DNA of 64,000 nucleotides from an uncultured Flavobacteriales bacterium (GCA_913063375.1 CAJXXR010000002.1:1-64000), one strand, 5' to 3'; shown: positions 27,527-36,795, counted from the first letter of the stretch. Notes: generated by a model not told the origin, from the letters alone. Translations and numbers: made by a program.

Positions 27527-27739
27527 ATGAAGAAAAATATGGGAAAGGCGGATAAGCTCATTCGTCTTATTATTGCAGCAGTATTTGCACTACTTTATAT
27601 CAATGGGATAGTTGATGGCACTTTAGGGATTGTCCTACTTGTTTTGGCCAGTGTCTTTACCCTTACAAGTTTGGTTAGTTATTGTCCCTTATATGCGCCA
27701 TTCGGATTGAATACTTGTAAAAGTAAAACAATCAAATAA
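27527..27739 (+). CDS. DUF2892 (YgaP-TM-like) membrane protein
   Basis: 70 residues. The opening KKNMGKADKLIRLIIA, two hydrophobic helices (about 12-28 and 33-52), and the closing SYCPLYAPFGLNTC are the DUF2892 signature. The family is often fused to rhodanese domains and may anchor sulfur-handling enzymes; stand-alone copies are common in Bacteroidota. Two cysteines at the C-terminus are conserved in the family. The call is from motif only; its role here is unknown. Confidence 0.85.
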   Translation: MKKNMGKADKLIRLIIAAVFALLYINGIVDGTLGIVLLVLASVFTLTSLVSYCPLYAPFGLNTCKSKTIK

Positions 27740-27755
27740 AAATTAAATAGCAAAA

Positions 27756-27785
27756 AAAAGAGCCTCGAATGGATGAGGCTCTTTT
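27756..27785 (-). terminator. Terminator of the methionine operon
   Basis: An 11-bp stem (AAAAGAGCCTC / GAGGCTCTTTT) with an 8-nt loop is followed on the minus strand by eight T. It lies 20 bp past the metF stop. In the plus direction it carries only four T, so it is weaker for the DUF2892 gene. Confidence 0.85.
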
Positions 27786-27804
27786 GGGGTTTAAAGCTTG
27801 AAAA

Positions 27805-28758
27805 TTAAAATACCTCTTTGGCAACTTTATAAATGTTGTCAGAATTTCCCATAGAATAAAAATGGAGGCAGGGAGCTCCATAATCAATGAGCTCTTTACA
27901 TTGTTGTACAGACCATTCAACGCCAACTTGTCTAATGTCCTTATTGTTTTTGCAATCACGAACAGCCTTTACCAAGTCTTCAGGTAAATCTATATTGAAC
28001 CTATGTGGCAAAACGGTTAAATGTCTTTCTATCGAAATAGGTTTTAAACCTGGAATGATAGGGACAGTTATTCCAGAAGCCCTACACTTATCTACAAAGT
28101 TGAAATACTTTTTATTATCAAAAAACATCTGAGTGACAATATAGTCTGCTCCTTTATCTATTTTTAGTTTTAGGAATTCCATATCCATATCCAGATTGGG
28201 CGCTTCATAGTGCTTTTCCGGATAGCCAGCTACACCAATACAGAAGTCCGATGGGGTAGGGTTGATAATGTCATTGTCTAAATATTTACCCTGATTCAAT
28301 TGAACCACCTGGTCTATGAGCTCAGAGGCATACCTATGTCCTGATTCTGTAGGGGTAAAATAGGTTTCCGATTTTATAGGGTCACCTCTTAATACCAAAA
28401 CGTTGTCAATACCTAAAAAGTTTAAATCAATTAAGGCGTTTTCCGTTTCCTCTTTGTTAAAACCTCCACAAATTATGTGCGGAACAGCATCTACTTGGTA
28501 GTGATTCATTATGGCAGCACATATACCTACTGTTCCTGGACGTTTCCTAGTTGAGATACGTTCAAGAAGCCCATTGCTATGCTCTTTGTAAACATGTTCC
28601 TCTCTATGGTAGGTGACGTCAACAAATGGTGGTTTAAACTCCATTAACGGATCCATAGCCTTGAAAACAGATTGTATATTTGCTCCCTTTAGAGGGGGAA
28701 GTATTTCAATAGAAAATAGGACATCTTTTGCCTGGGCTAAATGGTCTTTTATTTTCAT
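27805..28758 (-). CDS. metF: Methylenetetrahydrofolate reductase
   Basis: 317 residues. It reduces 5,10-methylene-THF to 5-methyl-THF with FAD, supplying the methyl group to MetH. Landmarks are the early FSIEILPP (about 16-23), the DVTYHREEH segment, VLVLRGDP, GVAGYPEKH, ADYIVTQMFFD, and the final PCLHFYSMG. It is the last gene of the operon, 19 bp after metH and just before the terminator. Length fits the bacterial enzyme. Confidence 0.97.
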   Translation of the reverse strand: MKIKDHLAQAKDVLFSIEILPPLKGANIQSVFKAMDPLMEFKPPFVDVTYHREEHVYKEHSNGLLERISTRKRPGTVGICAAIMNHYQVDAVPHIICGGFNKEETENALIDLNFLGIDNVLVLRGDPIKSETYFTPTESGHRYASELIDQVVQLNQGKYLDNDIINPTPSDFCIGVAGYPEKHYEAPNLDMDMEFLKLKIDKGADYIVTQMFFDNKKYFNFVDKCRASGITVPIIPGLKPISIERHLTVLPHRFNIDLPEDLVKAVRDCKNNKDIRQVGVEWSVQQCKELIDYGAPCLHFYSMGNSDNIYKVAKEVF

Positions 28759-28777
28759 AGTTTATTCTTTTCTTAGG

Positions 28778-31459
28778 TTAATCTGTTGATGATGGCAATA
28801 AAACAGATAATGTCTTTTTGGCTTCTTCAATTGTTATTTCCATGCTCTTGGCATAACTATTTACTTGATCGAAATCTATTTTCCCCAATCCGAAATATCT
28901 AGCCTCAGGGTGAGAGAAATAATATCCTGAAACAGCAGCTCCTGGATGCATTGCTAGACTTTCCGTTAGCTTGATTCCAATGTTTTTTTCGGCATCCAAT
29001 AATTCGAAAATTCGAATTTTTTCTGAATGATCTGGACAGGCTGGATACCCTGGTGCCGGTCGAATTCCTTGATACTTTTCTCGTATCAAATCTTCATTTG
29101 ACAATTGTTCTCCTCCGCTAAATCCCCATTCAATTCTTCTAATTCTTTCATGTAAGTATTCAGCGAAGGCTTCAGCAAGCCTATCAGCCAAGGCTTTTAC
29201 CATGATGGATTTGTAGTCGTCTAACTCTTTTTCATATTGGCTAGCAATTTCATCAGCACCCTCAATACAAACAGCGAAGCATCCCATATAATCTTTAAAA
29301 CCTGTTGATTTTGGTGCTATATAGTCTGACAGCGCAAAGTATTTATTTCCTTTCTTCTTTTCACTTTGCTGCCTTAGGGTGATCAGTTTATTGATTTGAG
29401 TATCCTGCGATTTAGGATCATATATTTCAATGCAATCGTTCTCCAAGCTGTTTGCAGGGAATAATCCAAATACCCCATGAGCATGCAGTCTTTTTTCCTT
29501 GACCAATCCCGTTAACATCTGTCTAGCGTCAGAATATAATCTATGCGCCTCTTCGCCAACCGTTTTATCACTCAAAATTTTCGGGAAACGACCGAAAAGT
29601 TGCCAAGATTGAAAAAATGGAGTCCAGTCAATATAGCGTTCTAAAACCTCTAGGCTGAAATTCTTCAGGATATGTACGCCTAGTTTATTTGGGACATTGA
29701 TATCGTCTTCTTTCCAATCGATTTGGAATTTATTCTTCCTTGCAATTGCAATTGGAATGAATTGCTTACTCTTTTCGTTATTTAAATATCGATCGCGAAT
29801 GAGTGTATGTTGGTCATTTAACTTTTGAACGAATGAAGGGCTATCCTTTTTACTCAGTAATGTAGATAGCGTAGTTACAGCTAATGAAGCATCAGCGACA
29901 TGTACTACTGGGTTTTTGTACTCTGGGAATATCTTTACTGCCGTATGTGCTTTACTTGTTGTAGCTCCGCCAATTAGCAATGGAATATCAAAATTATGTC
30001 TTTCCATTTCCTGAGCCAAAAAGACCATTTCATCCAACGAAGGAGTAATTAATCCACTTAATCCAATAGCATCTGCATTGTGTTCCTTTGCAGCCTTCAA
30101 GATCTTATTTGCTGGAACCATTACGCCAAGGTCAATAACTTCATAATTATTACAGGATAAAACAACCTTCACAATATTTTTACCAATATCATGAACATCA
30201 CCCTTTACAGTGGCTAAAACGAGTGTTCCTGCTTTTCGCTGAACGTCATCATCTCCATCTTCCATGAAGGGTAGGAGAGTTGCCACTCCTTTTTTCATCA
30301 CACGAGCACTTTTCACTACTTGTGGTAGAAACATTTTACCAGCGCCAAAAAGTTTGCCAACGACCTTCATTCCATTCAATAAAGGGCCTTCAATAACATC
30401 TAACGCCTTACCATGTTTTTCCAAGGCTTCGAGTGCATCTTTCTCAATGAAGTCGTCTATTCCTTTAACTAGAGAGTGGGTAATTCTTTCTTCAAGGCTT
30501 TCCTCTCTCCACTTATCTAGTTTCTTAATTTTTTCTTTATTGTCCCCCTTTACTTCTTGGGCATATTCTAAAAGTCGCTCAGTGGCATCTTTTCTTCTAA
30601 AAAGTAGTACATCTTCTACACGAGTCAATAGTTCAGGTTCAATTGAATCATAGATCTCCAATTGAGAAGGGTTGACTATTCCCAATTTCATTCCTGCTTT
30701 GATGGCATGAAATAGAAAGGCAGAATGCATAGCTTCTCGCACTAGATTGTTCCCCCTAAAGGAAAAGGATACATTACTCAAGCCTCCACTAACTTGAGCT
30801 CCAGGTAGATTTTGACTGATCCATTCTGTCGCCTGAAAAAAGTCCAGTGCATTAAGGTTATGCTCATCCATTCCAGTAGCTACTGGGAAAATATTGGGGT
30901 CAAAAATGATATCATTCGCAGGAAAGCCTACCTTTTCAACAAGTACTTCATACGATCGTTTACAAATTTCAATTCTTCGATCTAAGCTATCTGCTTGTCC
31001 GACTTCGTCAAATGCCATGACTACAACAGCAGCACCATATCGTTTTATCTTAGTAGCATACTTTATAAATTCATCTTCTCCTTCCTTAAGGCTAATTGAA
31101 TTTACAATACACTTTCCTTGAACACATTGTAGGCCTGCTTCCAAGATTTCCCATTTGGAAGAATCAATCATGATAGGGACTTTGCAAATTTCTGGCTCAG
31201 AGGAAATTAGGTGTAAGAAATGAACCATTGCTTTTTTCCCATCAATAAGACCATCATCCATATTAATATCGATGATTTTTGCTCCTCCTTCAATTTGTTC
31301 TCGAGCTATTTTAAGGGCTTCCTGATAGTCACCATCCTTAATGAGTCGTCTAAATTTCTTCGATCCAGCGACGTTGGTACGTTCACCGATATTGATGAAG
31401 TTAGACTCATCTGTGATGATTAATGGTTCTAGCCCAGATAGTTGTAAAGTCCTTTTCAT
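28778..31459 (-). CDS. metH: Methionine synthase, C-terminal part (folate, B12 and activation domains)
   Basis: 893 residues. It carries MetH from the pterin-binding domain on (about 1-300; [14 protein letters not shown]). A B12 cap and B12-binding domain follow (about 320-560), with DVHDIGKN holding the cobalt-ligating histidine and [13 protein letters not shown]. The SAM-binding activation domain is at about 570-890, with [12 protein letters not shown]. The homocysteine-binding domain is encoded separately just upstream (37 bp), so the enzyme must assemble from two chains. Transfer of methyl from 5-methyl-THF through cobalamin to homocysteine is expected. I know split MetH genes from other flavobacteria, so this is probably not a recent break. 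Confidence 0.96.
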   Translation of the reverse strand: MKRTLQLSGLEPLIITDESNFINIGERTNVAGSKKFRRLIKDGDYQEALKIAREQIEGGAKIIDINMDDGLIDGKKAMVHFLHLISSEPEICKVPIMIDSSKWEILEAGLQCVQGKCIVNSISLKEGEDEFIKYATKIKRYGAAVVVMAFDEVGQADSLDRRIEICKRSYEVLVEKVGFPANDIIFDPNIFPVATGMDEHNLNALDFFQATEWISQNLPGAQVSGGLSNVSFSFRGNNLVREAMHSAFLFHAIKAGMKLGIVNPSQLEIYDSIEPELLTRVEDVLLFRRKDATERLLEYAQEVKGDNKEKIKKLDKWREESLEERITHSLVKGIDDFIEKDALEALEKHGKALDVIEGPLLNGMKVVGKLFGAGKMFLPQVVKSARVMKKGVATLLPFMEDGDDDVQRKAGTLVLATVKGDVHDIGKNIVKVVLSCNNYEVIDLGVMVPANKILKAAKEHNADAIGLSGLITPSLDEMVFLAQEMERHNFDIPLLIGGATTSKAHTAVKIFPEYKNPVVHVADASLAVTTLSTLLSKKDSPSFVQKLNDQHTLIRDRYLNNEKSKQFIPIAIARKNKFQIDWKEDDINVPNKLGVHILKNFSLEVLERYIDWTPFFQSWQLFGRFPKILSDKTVGEEAHRLYSDARQMLTGLVKEKRLHAHGVFGLFPANSLENDCIEIYDPKSQDTQINKLITLRQQSEKKKGNKYFALSDYIAPKSTGFKDYMGCFAVCIEGADEIASQYEKELDDYKSIMVKALADRLAEAFAEYLHERIRRIEWGFSGGEQLSNEDLIREKYQGIRPAPGYPACPDHSEKIRIFELLDAEKNIGIKLTESLAMHPGAAVSGYYFSHPEARYFGLGKIDFDQVNSYAKSMEITIEEAKKTLSVLLPSSTD

Positions 31460-31496
31460 TATATTTTCTTTAAAAGTGTTTATAAAAACACTTTAA

Positions 31497-32495
31497 TTAC
31501 CAGGCCGTAATGTTCCTGGGTTTATATTTTTCTGCTAATTCACTCAACAATTTAATATGTTGAGGTTTGGTCCCGCAACATCCACCTATGATGTTGATCA
31601 AGCCTAATTCAAGAAAAGATTCTACCTCTTCAGAAAATTCATTGGCAGATTGGTCATATTCTCCAAAGGCATTTGGCAAACCTGCATTTGGATAAGCGCA
31701 GATGGCAGAATTACTGATACGTGAAACCTGTTGTAAATAGGGTTCCATTTCAGCAGCACCTAATGCGCAATTCAATCCAAAGCTCAGCAATGGAATATGA
31801 TTCACAGAAATTAAAAATGCTTCAGGAGTCTGTCCACTTAACAATCGTCCACTGGCATCTGTTATAGTTCCAGAGATCATTATTGGAAGCTTAAATCCTA
31901 TTTCTTCAAAAACTTCTTCACAAGCAAATAATGCAGCTTTGGCATTCAGTGTATCGAAGATTGTTTCTATCAAAAGTAAATCTACACCACCTTCAATAAG
32001 ACCTTCTATTTGTTCTTTATAGGCAGTTCTAAGTTGGTCAAAATTAATAGCTCGAAAGGCTGGGCTATTAACATCTGGTGACATAGATGCCGTTCGATTA
32101 GTTGGGCCAATAGACCCTGCTACAAATCTAGGTTTTTTGGGTGTAAGAGCGGTATATTTATCGGCCGCTTCTCTTGCTATACGAGCCGACTTCACGTTGA
32201 GTTCATAGGCTACTTTTTCCAACTCATAATCCGCCATTCCAATGGTAGTACTACTAAAGGTGTTGGTTTCTATAATATCAGCTCCTACCGCAAGATATTC
32301 TTCATGAATAGCTCCAATGATATCTGGTCTGGTTATAGAAAGTAAATCATTATTACCTTTTAGATCCAAATGGAAATCTTTAAATCGATCTCCTCGAAAA
32401 TCAGCTTCTCCTAGTTTATATTTCTGGATCATGGTACCCATAGCTCCGTCTAAAACTAAGATTCTTTCCTTTAGTATTTCATCTATTTTCTTCAC
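31497..32495 (-). CDS. metH: Methionine synthase, N-terminal homocysteine-binding part
   Basis: 332 residues. The Hcy-binding barrel opens with [12 protein letters not shown] (about 13-24). The zinc-ligand cysteines are visible in LNCALGA and GGCCGT (near 307-312). DTFNT-type and [11 protein letters not shown] motifs are present. The chain stops after the barrel, where full-length MetH would continue into the pterin domain. Separate Hcy enzymes such as BHMT or MmuM are unlikely given the immediate metH C-terminal neighbour. The next gene upstream, metZ-like, ends 24 bp before it. Confidence 0.93.
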   Translation of the reverse strand: MKKIDEILKERILVLDGAMGTMIQKYKLGEADFRGDRFKDFHLDLKGNNDLLSITRPDIIGAIHEEYLAVGADIIETNTFSSTTIGMADYELEKVAYELNVKSARIAREAADKYTALTPKKPRFVAGSIGPTNRTASMSPDVNSPAFRAINFDQLRTAYKEQIEGLIEGGVDLLLIETIFDTLNAKAALFACEEVFEEIGFKLPIMISGTITDASGRLLSGQTPEAFLISVNHIPLLSFGLNCALGAAEMEPYLQQVSRISNSAICAYPNAGLPNAFGEYDQSANEFSEEVESFLELGLINIIGGCCGTKPQHIKLLSELAEKYKPRNITAW

Positions 32496-32519
32496 GTCGA
32501 TCTTTTTTGTAATTGGTAA

Positions 32520-33680
32520 TTATGCCAAAGCATTCAAAATATCGTTCAAGATATCTTCTGGATGTTCTAGGCCTACAGAGATACGTATTAATCCAGGACT
32601 AATTCCCACAGCCAATCTTTCTTGTTCAGTTAGTTTTGAATGGGTTGTAGAAGCAGGATGAGAGGCAATGCTTTTGCAATCTCCTAAATTTGTTGTTAAA
32701 GAACAAATAGAGAGTTTATTTAGAAAGTTAGCGCCAGCTTCTAATCCTCCTTTTAATTCAAAGCAGAACAGGGCCCCTCCATACTTCATTTGTTTGATGG
32801 CTAAATCATATTGAGGGTGGGACGGAAGGTGAGGGTAGTTGAGAGATGAAATGCCAGGATGGGATTCTAGTTGCTCCGCGATCCAATGCGCATTTTTAGA
32901 TTTCTCTCTAACTCTCAATTCAAATGTCTCCAAACTATTGGATAATAACCAAGCATGAAAAGGTGATAATGAAGGGCCAGAATGTCTAGCAAAGGCACCT
33001 ATTTCCTTGATTAATTCTTTTTTACCCAATATCACTCCTCCAAGGACACGGCCTTGACCATCAATGAATTTTGTCATTGAATGAACAACCAAGTCCGCGC
33101 CTAGATTTAAGGGCTTTTGAAGGATGGGTGTTGCGAAACAATTGTCTACTACAAAAATTAAATTATGCTTTTTTGCGAAGCTTCCTAGGGCTTCAATGTC
33201 TAGTAACTCTAGTGCCGGATTGGTTGGGCTCTCTATGAATAATACCTTAGTATTTTTATCTAAGCATGCTTCCCAATTTTCTTCCGTTGCATTTACATCA
33301 AAATAACTATGGGAGATTCCCCATTTTGGAAAAATAGTACTAAAAATTTGATGTGTAGAGCCAAATACGGATCTACAAGCTAAGATATGATCACCCTGAG
33401 ATAGCAGTGCTGAAAAGCAAGTGAAAATAGCTGCCATTCCAGAGGCCGTAACCCAGCCGTCTTCGGCATTCTCTAATATACATAGCCTATCTATTAGCTC
33501 GTCTGTATTTGGGTTACTATATCTACTATATACAGTAGCCTCACTACCTTCCTCAAATGCCGCTTGCATGCTTTCTGCATCTGGAAAAGAAAAACTACTA
33601 TTCAGATACAAAGGGCTGCTATGTTCACCATAAGAAGTGTGAGGTACATGGCTTCTTATTAATCGCGTATTATCGTGCAT
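32520..33680 (-). CDS. metZ: PLP-dependent Cys/Met metabolism enzyme, probable O-acylhomoserine sulfhydrylase
   Basis: 386 residues of the Cys/Met PLP family. Signatures are YSRYSNPNTDELI near 50-63, GMAAIFTCFSAL near 80, FIESPTNP near 150, the aspartate that contacts the PLP ring in VVDNCFATP, and the Schiff-base lysine in VVHSMTKFIDGQG (near 202). The length and the neighbouring acylhomoserine synthase suggest direct sulfhydrylation to homocysteine (MetZ/MetY type). Cystathionine gamma-synthase (MetB) cannot be excluded from sequence alone. The start overlaps the OsmC-like gene by 22 bp. Confidence 0.88.
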   Translation of the reverse strand: MHDNTRLIRSHVPHTSYGEHSSPLYLNSSFSFPDAESMQAAFEEGSEATVYSRYSNPNTDELIDRLCILENAEDGWVTASGMAAIFTCFSALLSQGDHILACRSVFGSTHQIFSTIFPKWGISHSYFDVNATEENWEACLDKNTKVLFIESPTNPALELLDIEALGSFAKKHNLIFVVDNCFATPILQKPLNLGADLVVHSMTKFIDGQGRVLGGVILGKKELIKEIGAFARHSGPSLSPFHAWLLSNSLETFELRVREKSKNAHWIAEQLESHPGISSLNYPHLPSHPQYDLAIKQMKYGGALFCFELKGGLEAGANFLNKLSICSLTTNLGDCKSIASHPASTTHSKLTEQERLAVGISPGLIRISVGLEHPEDILNDILNALA

Positions 33681-34099
33681 TCGGTTTGGTTTATGAGTTC
33701 ATAACTATAGCTAACTTCAGCAGTTGGTTGAAGTATATGCGCTACAGAACAATACTTTTCAATACTAAGCGCTAAAGCTCTTTTTATTTTGTTTTCGGGG
33801 ATATCTCCTTGTAAGTCAAAATGAATATGGACCTTTTCAAATACGGAAGGTGTAGCATCGCTTCTTTTTCCGTTTACCCTCACTTTGCAGTCACTTAGAT
33901 CTAACTTCTGTTTCTTTAGGATATGAATTAGGTCAAAGGAACTACAAGATCCTAAGGCTGCTAATACTAGCTCCATAGGTCTGAAGCCTTTTTCTTCACC
34001 ACCAATATTTATGGATGCATCCAGGTCAAGACAATAGGCGTTTGCATTATATGCTTTGAACTGAAAATCTCCCTTCTGTTTTTTTAGATGTATTTCCAT
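33659..34099 (-). CDS. OsmC-family protein within the methionine operon
   Basis: 146 residues with the OsmC fold. The two characteristic cysteines are in LGSCSSFD (about residue 52) and EKYCSVAHIL (about 115), and RPMELVLAALGSC is the family core. OsmC/Ohr proteins reduce organic hydroperoxides with these thiols; others handle persulfides. The ATG overlaps the metX-hom stop by one base and the 3' end overlaps metZ by 22 bp, so it is fully embedded in the SAM-controlled operon. A role protecting or using reactive sulfur or homocysteine is an inference from position. Confidence 0.87.
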   Translation of the reverse strand: MEIHLKKQKGDFQFKAYNANAYCLDLDASINIGGEEKGFRPMELVLAALGSCSSFDLIHILKKQKLDLSDCKVRVNGKRSDATPSVFEKVHIHFDLQGDIPENKIKRALALSIEKYCSVAHILQPTAEVSYSYELINQTECTIIRD

Positions 34100-36342
34100 T
34101 ATACTAGAACTTGTTTGGATTCAATTTGTATACTCTTTTTGATCTCATCCCATTGTTTCAATTGTAATTCACAAGCGAAAAAATTTGAGCGAAAAAAATC
34201 AATATTATCCAATAGCCATTGTTCCTTTATTTGATAGAATGCATAGATGGAATCTCCTGATTTTATACTATCCAAAGCAGTTCCAGGAAGTTTTTTGAAT
34301 GCATCTTCATGCTTAGAGTGCACGTAAAAGTGATGGCTTAATTTAGAGCCCAATCCCGCATTTGAGCTATGTGTATATTTGGAATAACTATATCGGTAAC
34401 CCTTCTTTAGGGCGAGCAAATCAGCCAAGACTGCAGATGCGGTAGGTAGACTTCCAGCTCCTTTTCCGAAATAACTTTGTTTATCTGCAAATGCATTCAA
34501 TAGCTCAATAGCATTATTTTCCCAATCTACATTCCACAGCTGGTCATTGTTGTCTACTAGTTGAGGCAGAACCTTGGCAGAAAGTCTTCCAAAGGTAGTG
34601 TAATTAGCGGTTGCTACCAATTTCACTTTATAGTTCAATTTCTTAAATAGAGTAACATCTTCCAGTGAAATATTGGAAATCCCAAGGTTTAAAATTCGAT
34701 CTGGATGTATGTATTTCCCAAAAGCATGTATTGCTAAAAGACTTAATTTATACTTACTATCAAATCCATCTAAATCTCTCGTAGGGTCTACTTCAGCAAA
34801 TCCTTTTTCTTGCGCCAATTTAATAGCCGATTCAAAAGATTTTTCATGTTCAAAAATATTTGATAAAACGAAATTACTAGATCCATTTAAGATTCCTCGT
34901 AGACCGTTTATCTTTTCGCCTTTATAGTACTGGTCTAAGAGTCTGATAACGGGTATTCCAGCACATACAGCTGCCTCATAGAGCAATTTACCACCAAAAC
35001 GTTTTTCCAGTTGCTGAAATTCTTTCCAGTTTTCTGCTATAACTTTTTTGTTGGCAGAGACTACTTTTTTACCAGAGAGTAAGCTCGTTTTGATACTATC
35101 ATAAGCCACTTTGTCATCGGAGACCAATTCAACGATGGTTTCAATTTCTTTTCGATCTATCCACTGATTGTAATTCTGCAATTTTGCTTCCACAGGAAAC
35201 GCCCTTTTCTTCTTGGGATCTTTGACAGCAATATTCTGAATAGTGTAGCCATGGTTTTTTTCTGAAAGTAGCTTGTAAAACCCTGTTCCTACACATCCTA
35301 ATCCAATGAGTCCAATATTCTCTGTATTAGGAACACTGTTGTTTTGTCGTTTAAATTCACGGATAAAACCTTCAATTTGTTGATACTCTATCAAAATAGC
35401 ATCATGACCATAGTCGGATTGAATGGATTGCAATTGTACATTTGGTATATGCTCAGATAAGAATTGTTGTTCTTTAAATGGGAAAAGGACATCGTTTGCT
35501 ATACCAATGATAAGCGTCTTTGCTTTTATTTGTTTTAATGCCTGAATGCAATTGCCTCGATTCCTTCCTACATTATGAGAGTCCATAGCCAAACTTAGAT
35601 AGTAGTAAGACCAAGGGTCAAATCTACTGACGAATTTTTCACCCTGATAATTTTGATAGGCGATGCATTTATGATTTTCAATTACTTCATCAGAATCTTG
35701 TTGGCTTTCATCGTAAATATCATATGACCTATAGCTTAATAAAGCTATGGCTCGTGCTAATTTTAACCCTTCCTTACCAGCATTTTCATTGGTCGGATTT
35801 TTAAATGAGCTATCTATTTCCAAGGCTTTCCTTTGAGCTTCATTGAATGCAATTCCCCATGGAGAGTGCTTTGCATTGGTAGCTAAAAGAATAAGGTTCT
35901 TGATTTTTGATGGTGATTTAATGGCCCATTCCAGTGCAATTTGCCCACCAAAAGAAGCTCCTATCAAATAGTCTATTTTTTGAATATTTAGCTCTTTTCT
36001 TAGGATCTCAAAACTATTGACAATATCGCGAATCGTAAGTTTAGGAAAGTTACTTGGTCCTTCAGGCCAAGAATTTGGTGCGGTACTACCATAACAGGAG
36101 CCTGGGCTATTCGCGCAGATTACAAAATAGTCTTTGGCGTCAAATACTCCGTCTTTTTTAAAAAATGTTTGCCACCAAGATTGAAAGTCCGAATCGGATG
36201 TTAGGGTGTGATTGACCCATACCACATTGTCTTTCTTTTCATTGAGCGTACCATAGGTATGGTAAGTCAAGTTTAAGTTTTTGATACGGTCTTTTCTTTC
36301 GGTGTAGAATACACCACTGTATTGAAATGTTTTTCTAGACAT
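34099..36342 (-). CDS. Fused homoserine O-acyltransferase and homoserine dehydrogenase
   Basis: 747 residues in one open frame. Residues about 1-335 are MetX-like: an alpha/beta-hydrolase with oxyanion-hole YGSTAPNSWPEGPSNFP, nucleophile Ser130 in GASFGGQ, and a distal YGHDAILIE with the catalytic histidine. Residues about 342-747 are a homoserine dehydrogenase with NAD(P) loop GLIGLGCVGTG, catalytic-site stretch GILNGSSNFVLSNIFEHE, EVDPTRDLDGFDSKYKLSLLA, and FGKGAGSLPTASAVLADL. There is no aspartokinase or ACT domain. The fusion would make homoserine and acylate it at once, committing aspartate semialdehyde to methionine. It is the first gene behind the SAM-I riboswitch. Whether the acyl donor is acetyl- or succinyl-CoA cannot be read from sequence. 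Confidence 0.93.
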   Translation of the reverse strand: MSRKTFQYSGVFYTERKDRIKNLNLTYHTYGTLNEKKDNVVWVNHTLTSDSDFQSWWQTFFKKDGVFDAKDYFVICANSPGSCYGSTAPNSWPEGPSNFPKLTIRDIVNSFEILRKELNIQKIDYLIGASFGGQIALEWAIKSPSKIKNLILLATNAKHSPWGIAFNEAQRKALEIDSSFKNPTNENAGKEGLKLARAIALLSYRSYDIYDESQQDSDEVIENHKCIAYQNYQGEKFVSRFDPWSYYYLSLAMDSHNVGRNRGNCIQALKQIKAKTLIIGIANDVLFPFKEQQFLSEHIPNVQLQSIQSDYGHDAILIEYQQIEGFIREFKRQNNSVPNTENIGLIGLGCVGTGFYKLLSEKNHGYTIQNIAVKDPKKKRAFPVEAKLQNYNQWIDRKEIETIVELVSDDKVAYDSIKTSLLSGKKVVSANKKVIAENWKEFQQLEKRFGGKLLYEAAVCAGIPVIRLLDQYYKGEKINGLRGILNGSSNFVLSNIFEHEKSFESAIKLAQEKGFAEVDPTRDLDGFDSKYKLSLLAIHAFGKYIHPDRILNLGISNISLEDVTLFKKLNYKVKLVATANYTTFGRLSAKVLPQLVDNNDQLWNVDWENNAIELLNAFADKQSYFGKGAGSLPTASAVLADLLALKKGYRYSYSKYTHSSNAGLGSKLSHHFYVHSKHEDAFKKLPGTALDSIKSGDSIYAFYQIKEQWLLDNIDFFRSNFFACELQLKQWDEIKKSIQIESKQVLV

Positions 36343-36367
36343 AATCGAATGATTAATAGAAATTCAG

Positions 36368-36408
36368 GGATTTGATCCAGCGAGAGGCTGAATCTGAATA
36401 ATAAATCC
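36368..36408 (-). ncRNA. Leader hairpin just before metX (structured RNA)
   Basis: On the minus strand GGATTT pairs with AAATCC, and inside it GATTCAGC pairs with GCTGGATC around a CTCTC loop. This gives 14 bp with an 8-nt one-sided bulge. The 3' side lies 25 nt before the metX ATG. No T-tract follows, so it is not an intrinsic terminator. An alternative pairing of ATTCAG with CTGAAT is possible, which would suit a switch. Confidence 0.6.
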
Positions 36409-36416
36409 GGAAAAGT

Positions 36417-36467
36417 GTGGTGTATAAGTAGGCCTGATGGCGATACCTAGAGTTCGGAGTCCACCAC
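36417..36467 (-). ncRNA. Second leader structure between SAM-I aptamer and metX
   Basis: The closing stem GTGGTG / CACCAC (minus strand) encloses TAG/CTA and GCC/GGC pairs around an ATCA loop. The region is GC-richer than the surrounding leader. Function unknown; it may form with the following hairpin the expression platform of the SAM-I riboswitch or a separate element. Confidence 0.45.
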
Positions 36468-36564
36468 TAAATCATTCGTTTTCCACAATAGAGAGTTGCC
36501 TCTGCTATGTTCAGAAATACGGTATTATGCCAGTATGTAAGTACAGTTGTGTTCATCGCTTTCT

Positions 36565-36665
36565 TTTTATAACTCCCCTAAGGGCAGGGTTTGGCACCTG
36601 TACAACAATGCTGTGTGGTTGCCAGAGGGTCATAGAGCCTGTTCTCTCACCTCTTCTTTATAAAA
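36565..36665 (-). promoter_or_regulatory. SAM-I (S-box) riboswitch controlling the methionine operon
   Basis: On the minus strand an 8-bp P1 (TTTTATAA / TTATAAAA) closes the aptamer. Conserved S-box segments follow in order: AGAGGTGAGAGAACAGGCTC, ATGACCCTCTGGCAACC, and AGGTGCCAAACCCTGCC. The kink-turn/P3 GGCAACC and the J3/4 GGTGCCAA are close to consensus. It binds S-adenosylmethionine and lies in the 5' leader of the six-gene operon starting with metX-hom, so high SAM should reduce expression. No terminator hairpin with a T-tract follows before metX, so control may be translational or through the two downstream structures. Confidence 0.93.
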
Positions 36666-36697
36666 CTTACTCCAATGGTAAGTGTAAAATGCTGGGG

Positions 36698-36705
36698 CAA
36701 ATTTA
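36698..36705 (-). promoter_or_regulatory. -7 box (TAAATTTG) of the methionine operon
   Basis: Perfect TAnnTTTG match about 32 bp upstream of the riboswitch P1, so the aptamer would lie close to the transcript 5' end. The nearest upstream TTG has a 25-bp spacer, longer than ideal. Confidence 0.55.
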
Positions 36706-36795
36706 TGACAAATTATTTTATATATCCCAGCAATATTTCAAATAATTACTTTTTAGGTATCCTAAAGGATTGATTATTAAGTTTTTTATTAAAAT

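Larger units (their letters stand above)
36353..36556 (-). other. Leader frame from ATG to TAA with one internal TAG
   Basis: An ATG occurs 9 nt after the SAM-I aptamer. It opens 29 codons ending in TAG. The same frame then stays open for 37 more codons, ending in TAA 10 bp before metX. The first part could be a leader peptide. The second part has an unusual composition rich in Trp, Tyr and Arg and overlaps the RNA structures, so it may be open by chance. Confidence 0.3.

Noticed and set aside
36437-36745. 102-codon ORF on the plus strand upstream of the methionine operon
   Set aside because: It is the complement of the SAM-I riboswitch and its leader, has no family features and no promoter in that direction.
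36743-36765. TTTTTAGGTATC word shared with the 27290 region and similar to the hmgA palindrome
   Set aside because: The shared words are short and AT-rich and the surroundings differ; chance is the simplest explanation.
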